From: Eleusine coracana subsp. coracana
Taxonomy: Eukaryota > Streptophyta > Magnoliopsida > Poales > Poaceae
Assembly: GCA_032690845.1 (NCBI GenBank)
Contig: CM064420.1
Location: 60,066,707 to 60,130,706 of the forward strand
Reading direction: 5' to 3'
Length of the DNA stretch: 64,000 nucleotides
Positions 1 through 11,557 of this stretch are shown piece by piece. The notes beneath the pieces were generated by a model that saw nothing but the letters and a program-made list of their open reading frames with translations, did not search any database and was not told the DNA's origin. Position 1 is the first letter of the stretch. Every line of letters starts with the position of its first letter. Made by a program: the position numbers and the translations under genes.

Positions 1-926
1 CGCGTGTGGTTGGTGAATATTCATGTGTGGTCCATGGAGGTTGGGCATGCCCATAGCTGTTGTGCACTTGCTTCTCAACAATGATACGCTCTTGTGCTGT
101 CCTTCGAACTGAACTCAGGAATCGATACCTCTTCCAAACTATTAGAGCAACTCCAGCGCACCCCTCAATTTTGGGCCTCTATTTCTCGTTTCGGGGCCAG
201 CCTGTAACATTTAGTCACCCAAAAATCTCTCCCAACTCCAGTTGGCCCGACCAAATCGCGGCCCGTAAAACTTACTGGCAAGTGGGACCCAGTTGTCAGT
301 GAAAAAAAACCAAATCTCGCCTGCCTCTTCCGAGCTCTGCCGCACCAGCGAGGTCGCGCTCCGCGCTGACCGCCGCCGCCACGCGTTGTCCGCTGCCGCC
401 GCCGCGCATCTACCCTTCTCGCCTATGTCTGACACGCCCTGCCCGCTGCGCACAACATCCGAGGAGGAGAGGGAGGCCGTGCTCCGCGCCGCACCGGCGA
501 GGCCAGGCCACGACAGAGGGCTGCGCTAGGAGCGCGTCGACCAACAGAGAGCGAGCTCCACTCAGCTCCTTGTGCTCCACTCGGTAAATTTGCATTTTTT
601 TTGGCTCCCATGTCACGGCTGACTGAATCAATTTGGAACAACCTGTGAAATGAATTGAATAACCTGTCGACTGAATCAATTTTGAACACATGTTGTTGTT
701 CTTGTTACACTCACGGAATGGAATGAATAACTTGTTGCTTTACTAATTACATGAGTCAATGCAGTGCTAATTTATCATATGTTGTCATGTTTGTCCACTG
801 AAAAGAGAATTTGGGTCAAAAGGCTCTACTGTTCCTCTGTACTGAAAATGCTCTTGTTTCCATTTGTCATTTTTCTTATCATGTTCGAATGTTGACTCAA
901 AGTGTTGAAATTTGTTGTTCTCTCAG

Positions 927-2224
927 ATGTTGCGGTCTCAGAGACTTCAACGTTTAAGGGATGAAGAGGAAGAGGATTCTGATGATGACGACGTGTTCTT
1001 CCTTGGTGCTGTTTTTGCGGGATTGAAGAGGAAAAAGAACAAGAAGAAATTTCGAGGATCTTTGCCGGGCCGCCAAAGCGTGCGAAGAGATGTCCTAGGA
1101 GGTCATGAGCAGATTTACTGGGACTACTTCGCTGACAACTCCGTGTACAATGCCAAGCACTTCAGAAGGAGATATCGAATGTCCAGGACACTTTTCTTGC
1201 GGATAGTAACTGCGGTGGAGGCTCATGATGAGTACTTCCGTCAGAAGCCTGATGCACTTGGTCGTCTTGGTGCTTCTGCTATTCAGAAGGTTGTTGCTGC
1301 CTTCCGTATGCTTGCACATGGTGTTTCGGCTGATTTCCTGGATGATTCAGTGAGAATGGGTGAGAGCACCATTATTAAGTCTTTCAAGCACTTTGTTAAA
1401 GGGGTTGTTGACATCTTCAGTGAGGAGTACCTGAGGGCCCCCAATGCCCAGGACACTGCCAGGTTGCTTGTCATTAACACCGCAAGAGGATTCCCAGGTA
1501 TGCTGGGTTCAATAGATTGCATGCATTAGAAGTGGGACAAGTGTCCAACAGCTTGGAAAGGGGCTTATACAGGGCACAAGAGTGGTCCAACTTTGATCTT
1601 AGAAGCTGTTGCATCTCAAGATCTGTGGATTTGGCATGCATTCTTTGGACTTCCCGGTTCCCTGAATGATATCAACGTTTTACGACGATCTCCATTATTC
1701 GATAGACTTACTTCTGGGACAGCACCAAAAGTAGAGTATATGGTCAACGGAAACAAATACAACATGGGGTATTATCTTGCAAATGGCATATACCCCACTT
1801 GGGCAACATTTGTCAAAGCTTTCCGAAGTCCACAAGGTAACAAGAAGGTTCACTTCACAGCGGTACAAGAATCTACAAGGAAGGACGTAGAAAGAGTATT
1901 CGGAGTACTCCAGTCTCGCTTCGCTATGGTTCGAGGTCCTGCTAGATGGTGGAGAAAGAACAACTTTGGTATATCATGATGTGTTCTGTTATCTTACACA
2001 ACATGATAATAGAGGACAAGCGAGACGAGGAGGATGTGGATTACAACTACTACCAGGATAAGAAGGGCATTCCGGAGTTATCACCAGAGGACTATCAAAC
2101 TCGTGATCCAGTTCTGATAGATGAGTTCCTAAAGATCCATAAAGACATTGAGAATAGGTGTTTACACGAGCAACTGCGAAATGATCTTTGTGAGCACCTT
2201 TGGACGATTCATAGCTCTAGATAG
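927..2224 (+). pseudogene. PIF/Harbinger DDE transposase, disrupted by a stop and a frameshift
   Basis: The translated pieces join into one Harbinger transposase (DDE_Tnp_4 type). An acidic N-terminus (EEEEDSDDDD) is followed by a region with FRRRYRMSRTLFLRIV, then catalytic blocks GSIDCMH (first Asp), GSLNDINVL (second Asp) and RKDVERVFGVLQSRF (Glu). The reading frame is cut by TAG at 1527-1529, where the family normally has Trp after CMH, so TGG to TAG is likely. It then loses one base near 1950-1965, where RWWRK shifts frame into EQLWYIMMCSVILHNMI. The C-terminal part ends at 2224. The start at 927 follows a good splice acceptor (ttctctcag), so an upstream non-coding exon is likely. A functional copy elsewhere in the genome would be the parent. 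Confidence 0.85.
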
Positions 2225-2897
2225 TATGCATATGGATATTCAAATAATATGTAACTTTGTGTAATTTATTCAATGTAAGGAAATGATCTTTGTGAGCGAT
2301 TCCAGTAGTTGGTCTTTGCAGTTGAAATCTTTGTGTCAGAAAATTTCTACTAGTATTAATCCTTGATTTGTTTAGTGTTCAGTGGCAAACATGTTGTACC
2401 TCCATGGTTCAAGGAAGAGTAGCCAGCGGTCAGTTTATGCACAGTTGGCATTGTTGTTAGTATATTTCATGGAGCTAAAACATATTCATAATATATAAAT
2501 GTTGGCAAAACAAGTAATGTGGACATTCTCAGTTAATTGTGTATGTCTGATTATCCTAATACGTTCAGAACACTGTGAAGATGCTTAAAGAAACCTCTTG
2601 TTGAATTCTAAGTTTCTAATAGCAAAGATACACAACATGAATCTCCAGATAGTATAGCTTTGCTGGAATTTACATACAAACACTATGGACTTGAGTTATA
2701 TGTCCCATAATACAATTAATTCCAGGCCATAGCTAATAGGTAAAAGTTGTCTAAAAAACACCTTTAATCTGCCCTCTACAGTAGCCTACACAACAAATAT
2801 AAGTGGTACGATACTGGCTGTTTACATCCAAATCACAACAAAGAATGATTCCACATGGAAATTAAGTCTTGATCGAGATGCACGATAGCATGATCAC

Positions 2898-5678
2898 TTA
2901 AACACGGATAGGCACCAGCAAAGTATGGCTGATCATATAGGATAGACCCCATGTTTTGCACACCCTCCACCAAGCAGCTCCTGCAGATGACTTGAGTGAG
3001 GCCACCTTTTGTCTTGCGATTTCTTCTCTCAAGGCCAACACATATACTTTTTGGCTTTCATCCATAGTGGAGACATCGCAAAACATGATCTTTTCTTCTT
3101 TTTCCCATTGTAGACGACGTTCCTCAATGAACAGCTTCCGCTCCTCAAGCTCCCTGTTTGATTTATTCTCTAAATCCCATTGCAGACGACGTTCCTCAAT
3201 GGACAACTTCCGCTCCTCAAGCTCCTTTTCTAACTTCCATCTTTCATCCCTCTTCTTCTGTTCATCAGTCTTCATTTGCACAAAGCTGCCCAACACCTCG
3301 ACATACTCATCTTCACCTTCTTTCTTCTTGTTTCGACATACTCATCTTCACCTTCTTTCTTCTTGTGTTTCTGCTTTACTTGTTTTCGACCCGGTGGTCG
3401 CTCGGTAGCAGGCATTGAAGAAGTAGGTGCTGGTTCATCTTGTGATGATGTTGCAGACTTGTTTTGCTTGTTCCCTCGGGCTTGCTTCATGACATCATGT
3501 ACCGATAGAAACTTCTCTGAGTGTCGGACCTCCATCCAACAGTGAACGAAGAGAAAACCTTTGGCTCCACCATATGTTTTCTGCGCTAATTGGATCTGCA
3601 ACAAAGAAGCATAAGATAAGTGCACGGTAAGAAATGAAAAGCATTTGGAAAAGGCGCAAACTTAGCAACATACATGCTCTATGAAGGGAACACCACTTGG
3701 ACGTAGACGTTCTATTTTCTCAAAACATCCCTGAAACTTAAGGCACTCCTTCTGGATGATTCCCCACCTTTTTCAAGAGAAGTTGCATTTCTCTTGGAGT
3801 CAAAAGTCTTGTTGTAATGGCAGTGTTCTGCTATCCGATTCCAGTAAGTACAGCGTGGTTGCTCGTTCCCAGTTCTAGCATCATAAGTTATATTCATCCA
3901 AGACCTGCATAACTGGATGTCCTCCTCATGACTGTAATTTCCTCCCCGCCCTTTGCCACTATCTTGTGTGAGCACATCCAGAAGAGGTTCAGATTCTTGT
4001 GTCAACATGTCCATGAAAAACTGTGAACTAGACATTGCATCCTATACAAAGTCAAAATATTAAATTTCATATGTGGATCCTACAACATGTCCATGAAGAG
4101 CCACAATCTTTTTTGCTGTAACAATATACTGAATCACAAATTACAAGAAACAAGGTTCAGGTTTTCAAAGTTGACAGAGAACTGAACTACTACAAAACAT
4201 GCAGATAAATGCAAATATAAGCAAAGCAATCAAATGTACACAGTTATATGATAAGAGCTATGCTTCTTCATGTAAAAAATAACAAAGGACTGTGAACTAG
4301 ACTTGCTTCTTCCAGACCTGATATTGTGCAGTAACAAGTAGAGGTAGTATATTAGTAATAAGCTATCTGTAACTAAGCACAAATTAAAGTAGTACTAGTC
4401 CTTGCGGAGCACATTGCAGACGCACACGTATCTTGTCCTGACCTGACAAGAACAGGATCACCAGTCTCCCATCGTCCCAGACATCATCCGCTGCTGTAAA
4501 ATGACAAAGATACTAGTGCTACCAAGCTAATTGAAAACCCAACAAGCAAATATGATTCAACAGTAAGATAAGTACGACTAGTAACGCCGATCCGAATGAA
4601 GCAGGTAACATAATAAAAAAGCCTAGTAATTCCTCCTTGTTAATCCTATCTACACAACTCTCTCTCTGATATTTGCTAACGGAAAACATCAGGTGAAAAA
4701 GAGTATGCTATGAGGCACATAATATTTGCTAACGGAAAACATCAAGTGAAAAAGACCTAAAAAAGGCCTGCGGTAAATTTGAGAAACACAGGATTAAACT
4801 AAAGAACATAAGCATTCTGAAAATCAATATTAAACTAGATCATATATAAAAATATAACCAAAGTTGAAAACAAGACATGACTTCAAGTTGAATTGCAAGA
4901 ACAATCTTACATTTTCCAGATACTGATCCATGGAGGGCGTCGGGTTGGGCGTCCAATTGTAGGACGTCGTCCTGGTCGGGCTCCAGACCTCACCAGCGGC
5001 ATGCTCTTCCAGTGATGGCGTTGAGGCTGAGCTACGAGTGTCCCAAGCGATGGCACTGCCGAATGGCAGCTCGGTGAAGGTTGACACTCGAGCGGGTGCA
5101 CTGGTGGCGGCGGCAGAATGCTCCATGAAAGGTGGCTCACTGAAGGCTGGAGGTAGAGGGCGTCGTGGACGCCGACCACTGCTACTCGTTGTGTTGGGGA
5201 CGAGTACAGGAGGCGGCTCGGTGAACCATCCACGCACATCTCCGCCGGGAGGGAGACTCACGCCAGAGAGCTGGCAACCACTGGGACCTCCGTCACCCGC
5301 CACCGCCGCTGGAACCAACTGCCGCCGCAGGACATGGTCGCCGTCGACGTTGGACACAACATGGAGGTTGTGGGGAGGGCGGACGCAGCCTGGAGGAGGA
5401 CGGGTCGGCGTGACAAACGATGCTCGACGTTTCTTGGTTGCGGGAACTAGAGGGGGGTGGTGGCCGCCGGAGATGTCGCGCGGCGCCGTAGCCGAGCGCA
5501 ACGGCGACCTTGGCTGTCTCGGCGCGCCGCCGTTGCGGCCCAATCCCGGTCCGTCTCCACGTGTACCAGTAGATCCGGCCACGGCGGGCCTTTTTCCAGC
5601 GGGAGGAGGCGCGGGGCGAGCGCCGACCGGAGGCGCAGAGCGGGTGGCCGGCGGCGGCGGAACCCTAGCCGACTCCAT
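2898..5678 (-). pseudogene. PIF-element ORF1 (MYB/SANT-like DNA-binding protein), frameshifted
   Basis: Three exons can be joined. Exon 1 (5678-4911) gives a Pro-rich N-terminus starting MESARVPPPP and ending SMDQYLEN. Exon 2 (4041-3674) carries the trihelix/MYB-like block (GGNYSHEEDIQLCRSWMNI ... YWNRIAEHCHYNKTF). Exon 3 (3595-2898) carries the NAM-associated C-terminal block (KTYGGAKGF, HCWMEVRHSEKF) and a long charged coiled coil rich in EERRLQW. Splice sites are GT-AG and in phase. Two lesions break it. One base is missing near 3775 (SLEK then RWGIIQKECLKF in another frame). A 35-bp direct duplication at 3299-3368 shifts frame just after EDEYVE. In PIF/Pong elements this protein cooperates with the transposase. 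It is transcribed towards the transposase, i.e. convergently. Confidence 0.75.
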
Positions 5679-5902
5679 TCGCGTCGGGAGAGGAGGAGAG
5701 GAAAGAAAAGAAAAAAAATGGTGGGGCCCGCGTATTGGAAGACAAATAGTGCCCCTCTATTTTTACGGGGATTGCTCCAAAATTTGGTAACCCACTAAAT
5801 TTAGTCAGTGTGATAGGGAGGGGTTGGAGTTGAGTTTTTTGATTTGGGTGATTAAAAGAGAGTTTAGAGGCCCATTTGATCAGTGGGTTGGAGATACTCT
5901 TA

Positions 5903-6307
5903 AGAACACTGAACACATCAAGTACCTTAGTACGAAACAAAAACTAGAGCTATTTGACAAGAGCAGATGAAGAACTGAACTCAGGAATCGATACCTCTTC
6001 CAAACTAAGAACACATCAGGAATCGATACAGTTGGAAAGGGTGTCGATCTTTTGTACACTGATGGTCGCCAAGTATATGCATATATATTCAACCTACTAC
6101 TTGAGCTCTTCTCACATACTCAGGTTCTTCCCATGCTGTGGAAGATGAGACTTGAAAATGGCACAACATGACCCTGCTGCCGGCTTGCTTCTCACGTGCT
6201 CTATATATAAGCTATAAGCTAGCACAGGGATAGCGTCTTGCCAACAAACTTTGAAACAATCCTGACATCTGAAAGAGAAAAGAAAGAAAGAAGTAATTGA
6301 ACAAAAA
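5903..6307 (+). promoter_or_regulatory. Promoter and 5' leader of the CYP76M gene
   Basis: A TATA box (tatatataa) lies at 6202-6210, about 100 bp before the start codon. A CACGTG G-box lies at 6193-6198, immediately upstream of it. G-boxes are bound by bZIP and bHLH factors, which are known to control rice diterpenoid phytoalexin genes, but binding here is inference. The PIF element ends only 400 bp upstream of the ATG, so it sits inside the likely promoter. A short sequence (ggaatcgatac) is repeated twice around 5986-6030. Confidence 0.6.
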
Positions 6308-7846
6308 ATGGAAGGCGGGCTCTGGTTGCTATGGGCAACGCTTGCCGTCTCGCTCCTCTACTACCTGACCAACCTAAGACGCCGCTGCTCTGGCGGTGGT
6401 ACTGGGCAGAAGCTGCCTCCCGGCCCGAAACCTCTCCCGCTCCTCGGCAACCTACTTGACCTGCGCGGCGACGACCTCCACCACGCGCTGGCCCGCCTGG
6501 CCCGCGCCCACGGCCCCGTCATGCGCCTCCATCTGGGACCCACCACGGCCGTGGTCATCTCCACGCCCGACGCGGCCATGGAGGCCTTCACGAAGCACGA
6601 CCGTCGCTTCGCGGCGCGCTCCGTCCCCGACATCGCCCGGGCGTTCAGGTTCGCGGAGCGGTCCATGATCTGGCTGCCCAGCTCCAGCTCGCGGTGGACG
6701 ACCCTGCGCGGCATCCTCGCCACGCACTTCTCCCCGCGCAGCCTCGCCGCGGTGCGCGCCGTCCGCGAGCGCAAGGTCCGGGAGCTCGTGGGTCGCATCC
6801 GTGAACGCGCCGGGCAGGAGGTAGACGTCGGCCTCGCCCTCTACGGTGGCCTCATCAACCTCGTGTCCAGCGCCTTCTTCTCCGTCGACATGGTCGACGC
6901 CGGAGGCACCACCACCACCGAGTCGGCGGAGGAGCTCCGGCAGCTCATGAAGGAGGTCGTCGCGTCCCTCGCGAAGCCCAACGTCTCGGACCTCTTCCCT
7001 TTCCTTGGAGCACTGGACGTGCAAGGATGGCGGCGTTGGGCAACCGGCAAATTCGAGAAGATCTTTGGCTTGTTGGGTGCCATAATTGACCGCCGCTTGG
7101 CCACCTCGTCATCATCCGCCGGGGGCGATAACAACAACAAGCACGGGGGAGGAGATTTCTTTGACGTGCTGCTAGAGCTCATGTCCACGGGCAAGATTTC
7201 CTGCGACGACGTGCCCGGTATTCTGTTCGACGTCTTCGCCGGTGGGAGCGACACCATCTCGATCACGGTGGCGTGGGCGATGGCCGAGTTGCTGCGCAAC
7301 CCGAGCGTCCTGGCCAAGGTGTCCGCAGAGGTCAGGGACGTCCTCGGCGGCAAGCAAGTCATCGAGGAGCCCGACGCGGAACGCCTGCCGTACCTGCAGG
7401 CCGTGGTGAAGGAGGCCATGCGGTTGCATCCGGTGGCGCCGCTCATGGTGCCTCATCAGGTCGTGGAGGACGGCGTCGAGATCGGCGGCTACGCGGTACC
7501 CAAGGGTTGTTTGATCATCTTCAACTCGTGGCAGATAATGCGGGACCCGGCGGCATGGGAGAGACCCAGCGAGTTTATTCCTGAGCGGTTCATGATGGAC
7601 GGAATGCCCGACTTCTGGGGGAAGGATTTCGGGTTCATCCCGTTCGGGTCTGGCCGGAGGCGCTGCCCAGGCATACCGATGGTCGAGTGTGTCGTGCCCT
7701 TCATACTGGCATCGCTGCTGCACGCGTTCGAATGGAAACTGCCTGCAGGCGTGTCTGCAGACAAGTTGGACATCAGCGAGAGATTTTCCACCGTTAATGA
7801 CCTGGCTGTGCCCCTCAAGGCGGTACCCGTCGTTATTATCACCTAG
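6308..7846 (+). CDS. Cytochrome P450, CYP76M subfamily
   Basis: A single-exon gene of 512 residues, the usual length for the family. It starts with a membrane anchor (about residues 5-22), an RRR stop-transfer stretch and the hinge LPPGPKPLPLLGN (36-48). The I-helix oxygen-activation motif is AGGSDTI (311-317); the last position is Ile where Thr/Ser is common. The K-helix ExxR is EAMR (369-372), PERF is at 425-428, and the heme loop FGSGRRRCPG (446-455) has Cys453 as the iron ligand. The C-terminus (LLHAFEWKLP ... LAVPLKAVPV) is typical of CYP76M. In rice, CYP76M enzymes hydroxylate labdane-related diterpenes (phytocassane, oryzalexin and momilactone routes) at the ER. CYP76M5 is a plausible orthologue by position, but the exact member cannot be assigned by eye. 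No lesion seen. Confidence 0.93.
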   Translation: MEGGLWLLWATLAVSLLYYLTNLRRRCSGGGTGQKLPPGPKPLPLLGNLLDLRGDDLHHALARLARAHGPVMRLHLGPTTAVVISTPDAAMEAFTKHDRRFAARSVPDIARAFRFAERSMIWLPSSSSRWTTLRGILATHFSPRSLAAVRAVRERKVRELVGRIRERAGQEVDVGLALYGGLINLVSSAFFSVDMVDAGGTTTTESAEELRQLMKEVVASLAKPNVSDLFPFLGALDVQGWRRWATGKFEKIFGLLGAIIDRRLATSSSSAGGDNNNKHGGGDFFDVLLELMSTGKISCDDVPGILFDVFAGGSDTISITVAWAMAELLRNPSVLAKVSAEVRDVLGGKQVIEEPDAERLPYLQAVVKEAMRLHPVAPLMVPHQVVEDGVEIGGYAVPKGCLIIFNSWQIMRDPAAWERPSEFIPERFMMDGMPDFWGKDFGFIPFGSGRRRCPGIPMVECVVPFILASLLHAFEWKLPAGVSADKLDISERFSTVNDLAVPLKAVPVVIIT

Positions 7847-7958
7847 TAGTAGTAGCAGCTAATCTGAATAGGAAATAAATGTAAATATATGCGCACGAGG
7901 GCATGATGGTGTAAATAAATGTATCCAAATAGGAGTGCGGTGTTGAGCACCTTTCATA

Positions 7959-8037
7959 CTTCTCTGTTCTATTTTTATTGTCGCTGGCTAGTTCAACTTT
8001 GAACTAGCCAACGGCAACAAAATAAGAACGGATGGAG
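7959..8037. mobile_element. Short Stowaway-like foldback MITE
   Basis: About 79 bp forming an almost perfect hairpin. The arms around 7964-7994 and 7997-8030 are complementary, with turn sequence CTAGTTCAA/TTGAACTAG, and TA flanks both sides. It lies about 110 bp after the CYP76M stop codon, in the likely 3' UTR or terminator region. Confidence 0.6.
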
Positions 8038-8338
8038 TATTAGATATTGTATGTATATGTATATATGTTAGTTAATAAAGATACTATAGATAGTATATGC
8101 TCAAAGTAAGGCTTGTCACAATTTGCATTATTTGTTTTATGTAGTTTATGACATTTAATTTGTTTACTCCATGACGATAGGATGATACACTATTATATAT
8201 GAACCCAATAAGAAAAACACAAAGCATAAAAATGCCGACCATATATGTTCCCATTCGATGCATCATCTGATGGCCATAAAGCAGATGTTATGGATCCAAG
8301 GCAAATGATGATTCACATCTTAGGACCCGACAACTAGG

Positions 8339-8945
8339 GAGGACTTTTACGGTGGACCAAAACAAATGCATGTCATCTATTTCCTCCATCCGACGGTTCA
8401 GATCGGATACATGATACTTTTTTCACTCACAAATATCATGAGTAGTATCATAAGAGAGTATCATAGGTATCATAGGGTAAGATTGGAAAAAATAAAAAAG
8501 ATGACAAATCTTTATATATGAAACAAGTTTGAAATAATTTTTTTTTCAATTAATATGTCTATTCGATCCATGGTAGATTGGATTTTTGATGATCAACAGA
8601 TTTAATATAGAATAGTGAGCAAGTTTCTGATCTACTCAGATTGGGATGCCATGATTGGCTCGATTTGGCCGAATAGCAGGCATGAGGGTGACTGGTTCTA
8701 GACATTTTGCCGCTGGATCATTGCCGCCGGTTGGGACAGCTGGTGCTGCACCTCTGGCCAGCGCGTGGGAACGAGAACGACCATGGATTTTGATCAGGTT
8801 CCGTTGATAAAGGGCGGTCAGAGACCTAATTAATTAGCCCCAAGTAGTCTAATATAATTACCAAAACACCATGTAGACTGGAAGGTTGGATTGAATCAAT
8901 GATACTTCTAGCCAATAGGTATCGTGGATCACAGTAAAAGTGCTC
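8339..8945. mobile_element. Non-autonomous DNA transposon, GAGGACTTTTAC family
   Basis: The left end GAGGACTTTTACGGTGGA and the right end (reverse complement) GAGCACTTTTACTGTGAT form terminal inverted repeats. Flanks caactagg and taactagg look like a slightly decayed 8-bp target duplication. There is no coding capacity. Its ends resemble the elements at 16409-16744 and 43458-44382, so the three may be one superfamily (Mutator-like or hAT-like). Confidence 0.55.
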
Positions 8946-10087
8946 TAACTAGGAGCCCAAACACCTAAGATGATGGAGGAGGACAAACGATGATATGAGG
9001 TCAGTGAGAGGCGTATCTCCAGTAGGACATGCAAGAGTGTTTTATTTGGTAGTGGATAATTACGGGCCTGCTTGGGTCAAGAGTGGGTGAGCTCTAGCTA
9101 GTGGAGCAATCATATTCACTTTCAGTCAAAGTAATGAAGTAACTTACAGTGATACCATCATGCATATTAAGCTACAATACACCGTCAAACTACACAAACA
9201 CCCCTTGCATGGAGGTTCTCTCGGGCCTCACATGTGGAATATAATACAAGTCATCAATTTCAGTTTACTTTAATAAATTATGCTCTTTAGGATTTGAACT
9301 TAAATATTTGGTCCTAATAACATATTAAGATACTATGCATTTATCAACCAGAGGGAGTATACTTAAGTTCTACTTCACTTGAGAGCATTTTTTATTTGGT
9401 CTATCTGGACAACTAATAGAGAAGATACATGCGAACTTTCAGTTGCTACGAGTACAAGGATATAACCACGTCCTAGTTGTCTCAGAAGCATGTTGAATCA
9501 ATAGCGACTGAACCAATCCTTAGCGGTTGTTGATGAAATAATTAAATTTGACAAATGCGGAAGTGACTATGAGTTGCAATACTCGGTTTCATTATAATTA
9601 AGGCTGTTAGTGGAAGATGCACCATGTATTAATAATCCAAACAACCCAATCCATAGCGGTTGTCGGCTTTGATTTGGATGATTGTTACTAGTGGTGACAA
9701 GATCCCTAAAGATAGTTTGATTCTACTCAAAATATCTAAAATGTTTGCTTCAAGGGCTACAGACTGCCACATTAATTAAAAGGGTATATAAAGGGGAGAA
9801 ACATTACCCATTTATACTGCTTGAGATGATAAAAAGTAAGAAAAATTATACATCATTGCATTATGCTCATATTCTTGTGCGATTTCAAATTCCCACAGGG
9901 ATATTCGAGTTTTGGAAAAATTAACATCTACTCTCTCTGTTTTCCAAATGCTATACAGAAGAGTTAGTCCTAACGACAACATTTGGAGAATGAAGAGAGT
10001 ATATATTTTTTAAAGTTACTAACCATTGATATGACCTTATGGTTTACGGATGTTGAAGTTTCACATGTGCACTAAATAACATCCTCA
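8946..10087. other. AT-rich intergenic stretch, no gene recognised
   Basis: I see no coding exon here. A 69-bp foldback (9931-9999) has inverted ends CTCTCTCTGTTTTCCAAATG and, read in reverse complement, CTCTCTTCATTCTCCAAATG. It looks like a very short Stowaway-type MITE. A TATA-like string (gggtatataaagggg) sits near 9781-9797 with nothing recognisable downstream. Confidence 0.5.
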
Positions 10088-10520
10088 AAGGTGACCTTGG
10101 AGGTGCGGCTGTCTATCAATTTGGGTACGTAATGAGCAATGTATATTGAAAGCTCTTTACAGCATGGACAAATGTCAGCCTGATCACTTTGATGATAAAG
10201 TTGTAGCTCGGGCTTTCAAGAACATGATGGAAGATCACGTTATTTTTAGGCCATGCCACTCGAATCTGCAGTACCTCTGAAAATTGCTGAAATTAGATTT
10301 TGTTGTCTCATGGTACAGGTCATTGCTGATGAGAGCGAGGCATCCTACTAAGTTCAAAAAAAAAATCAGAGTGTGAAAACCTCTAGAAACTCATTATGTT
10401 CGAAGTGAATTGATCTCCTTATAGATATAAGGACCTTCCCAAATCCATACATTAGCACTGGCACCATATTGCAATGAAATGTGTGGCATCGACATTGAAA
10501 TTTCAAAATAGTTTAGGTAT
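10088..10520 (-). pseudogene. Decayed class II diterpene cyclase (CPS) remnant
   Basis: Three pieces match exons of the neighbouring minus-strand CPS-A gene in the same order and orientation. These are the terminal exon (about 10088-10230, including the caatgagc and agctcttt blocks), the exon that encodes NNDMYLKLAK...LEWHGLK in CPS-A (about 10249-10350), and part of the preceding DxDD-domain exon (about 10440-10520; YGGKDDVWIG in CPS-A). Introns and four exons are missing. Stops and indels prevent a continuous frame. It is a relic of an extra CPS copy just downstream of CPS-A. Confidence 0.65.
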
Positions 10521-10608
10521 CTTGTTTTGTGGAACCATTGATGCTTTAGTCAATAAAGATTTGTAATGTGCGTACCGAGGTGCAGCAGGTCACCTTCTTT
10601 TATGCTTG

Positions 10609-10872
10609 TGTAACGCTCTATGTCCAAAGTCTGTTTTACTGCCCTGGCCCACCTGTGGGGCGGATACGTGCATTCATACATAACATCTCTCTTATGCTTT
10701 CATCCTCGCATCATCTAAAGGGTTAACCTAAAGGTGCTATGGTTAGAACAACAAGAGTTATTAACCCTATCTAAACTTTCAATGTGGGACTAAGCCCACA
10801 ACTTCACTTTACTACTAGGTCTCTTGAACCAAAACTACAACTATTATAGGCTACTAATGGGCCGGGGTGTTA
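10609..10872. mobile_element. Possible small insertion with weak inverted ends
   Basis: The stretch begins tgtaacgctct and ends ggggtgttata, which are partly complementary (about 8 of 11). It separates the CPS relic from the CYP71Z relic. The class is undetermined and the boundaries are uncertain. Confidence 0.25.
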
Positions 10873-10884
10873 TAGCTTGTTTAG

Positions 10885-11300
10885 ATAGGCCATGCGGAAG
10901 GCAAGAACCGAGGTATGGCAGGTCTTTGACGCACTCAGTGTGGTGCATGAGCCTAAGCACAGCAAGATCCGGTACCCTGCAGCTCGTCATGCATTGCACC
11001 ACTATTGCTTCCTCGAGGAACCTTGCCACCTCCTTGGGCATGCCATAGGGTGTCACAGTGCTCTGGTTAACATCTGGGGCTTGTGCTGTGAGTAGTCGTA
11101 CTTCCATGCGCACCTGAGGAGTTCTGTTTAGAGCGGTTCATGGAGGAGAGGTCAGGACCACTATCGTGGACTTGAAGGGGTTAGACTTGAACCTCCGGTC
11201 ATTTGGTGCCAACCAGAAGATGTGCTCAGCTTGAAGTTCGGGCTCTCGCCATTGTCGAGCTTGCACCTCGTTTTTTCATAGTTCTTGGTGTTTGGGTGAT
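10885..11300 (+). pseudogene. CYP71Z-type P450 3' fragment
   Basis: The translation in shifting frames follows the CYP71Z second exon. KARTEVWQVFDALSVVHE matches the ATAEVRQAF...AVHE region, then LVNIWGL (LVNVWAL), APEEFCLERF (PEEFRPERF) and LRSFGANQKMC (LLPFGAGRRMC, the heme loop). There are several frameshifts and stops, and the I-helix exon part is absent. Its tail (about 11100-11450) is shared with 21290-21600, so two copies of this relic exist in the window. It faces CPS-A tail to tail. Confidence 0.7.
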
Positions 11301-11557
11301 GAACTAGAGCTGTCTATTATATTTTGGTACATACCACATTTGGGTTGCTATAATTTGTGCACTGTAACAACTTATCTTTATTTTAGATGAATTGAATATA
11401 TATATATTTATTTAAACTATTGTTCTAATTAAGTAAACAAAATGAAACATGCTTAATGAAACTTCCAAATATCATTTGGTAGCTTGCAACACTTCTTTGA
11501 CACCATGTTACGGCGAATACATGTGTGTTCCAATATAGACTATTAATGGTGCATATC

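Larger units (their letters stand above)
145..5899. mobile_element. PIF/Harbinger-like DNA transposon, full length but coding-defective
   Basis: Element of about 5.76 kb bounded by imperfect terminal inverted repeats: left end GAGCAACTCCAGCGCACC, right end (reverse complement) GAGTATCTCCAACCCACT, 13 of 18 identical. A TTA trinucleotide lies on both sides (142-144 and 5900-5902), the target-site duplication typical of PIF/Harbinger. It carries two convergent genes, a DDE transposase on the plus strand and a MYB-like ORF1 on the minus strand. Both are broken, so the copy is not autonomous, though it may still be mobilised in trans. The flanking sequence (about 104-141) recurs at 5972-6007, so the element landed in a pre-existing tandem repeat. 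Confidence 0.85.

Noticed and set aside
4830..5678. A stand-alone Pro-rich gene
   Set aside because: It ends at a good donor in phase with the MYB-like exon at 4041, so it is exon 1 of the PIF ORF1.
6361..7842. Several long antisense and shifted frames over CYP76M
   Set aside because: They are shadows caused by high GC at third positions. The plus-strand P450 explains the region completely.
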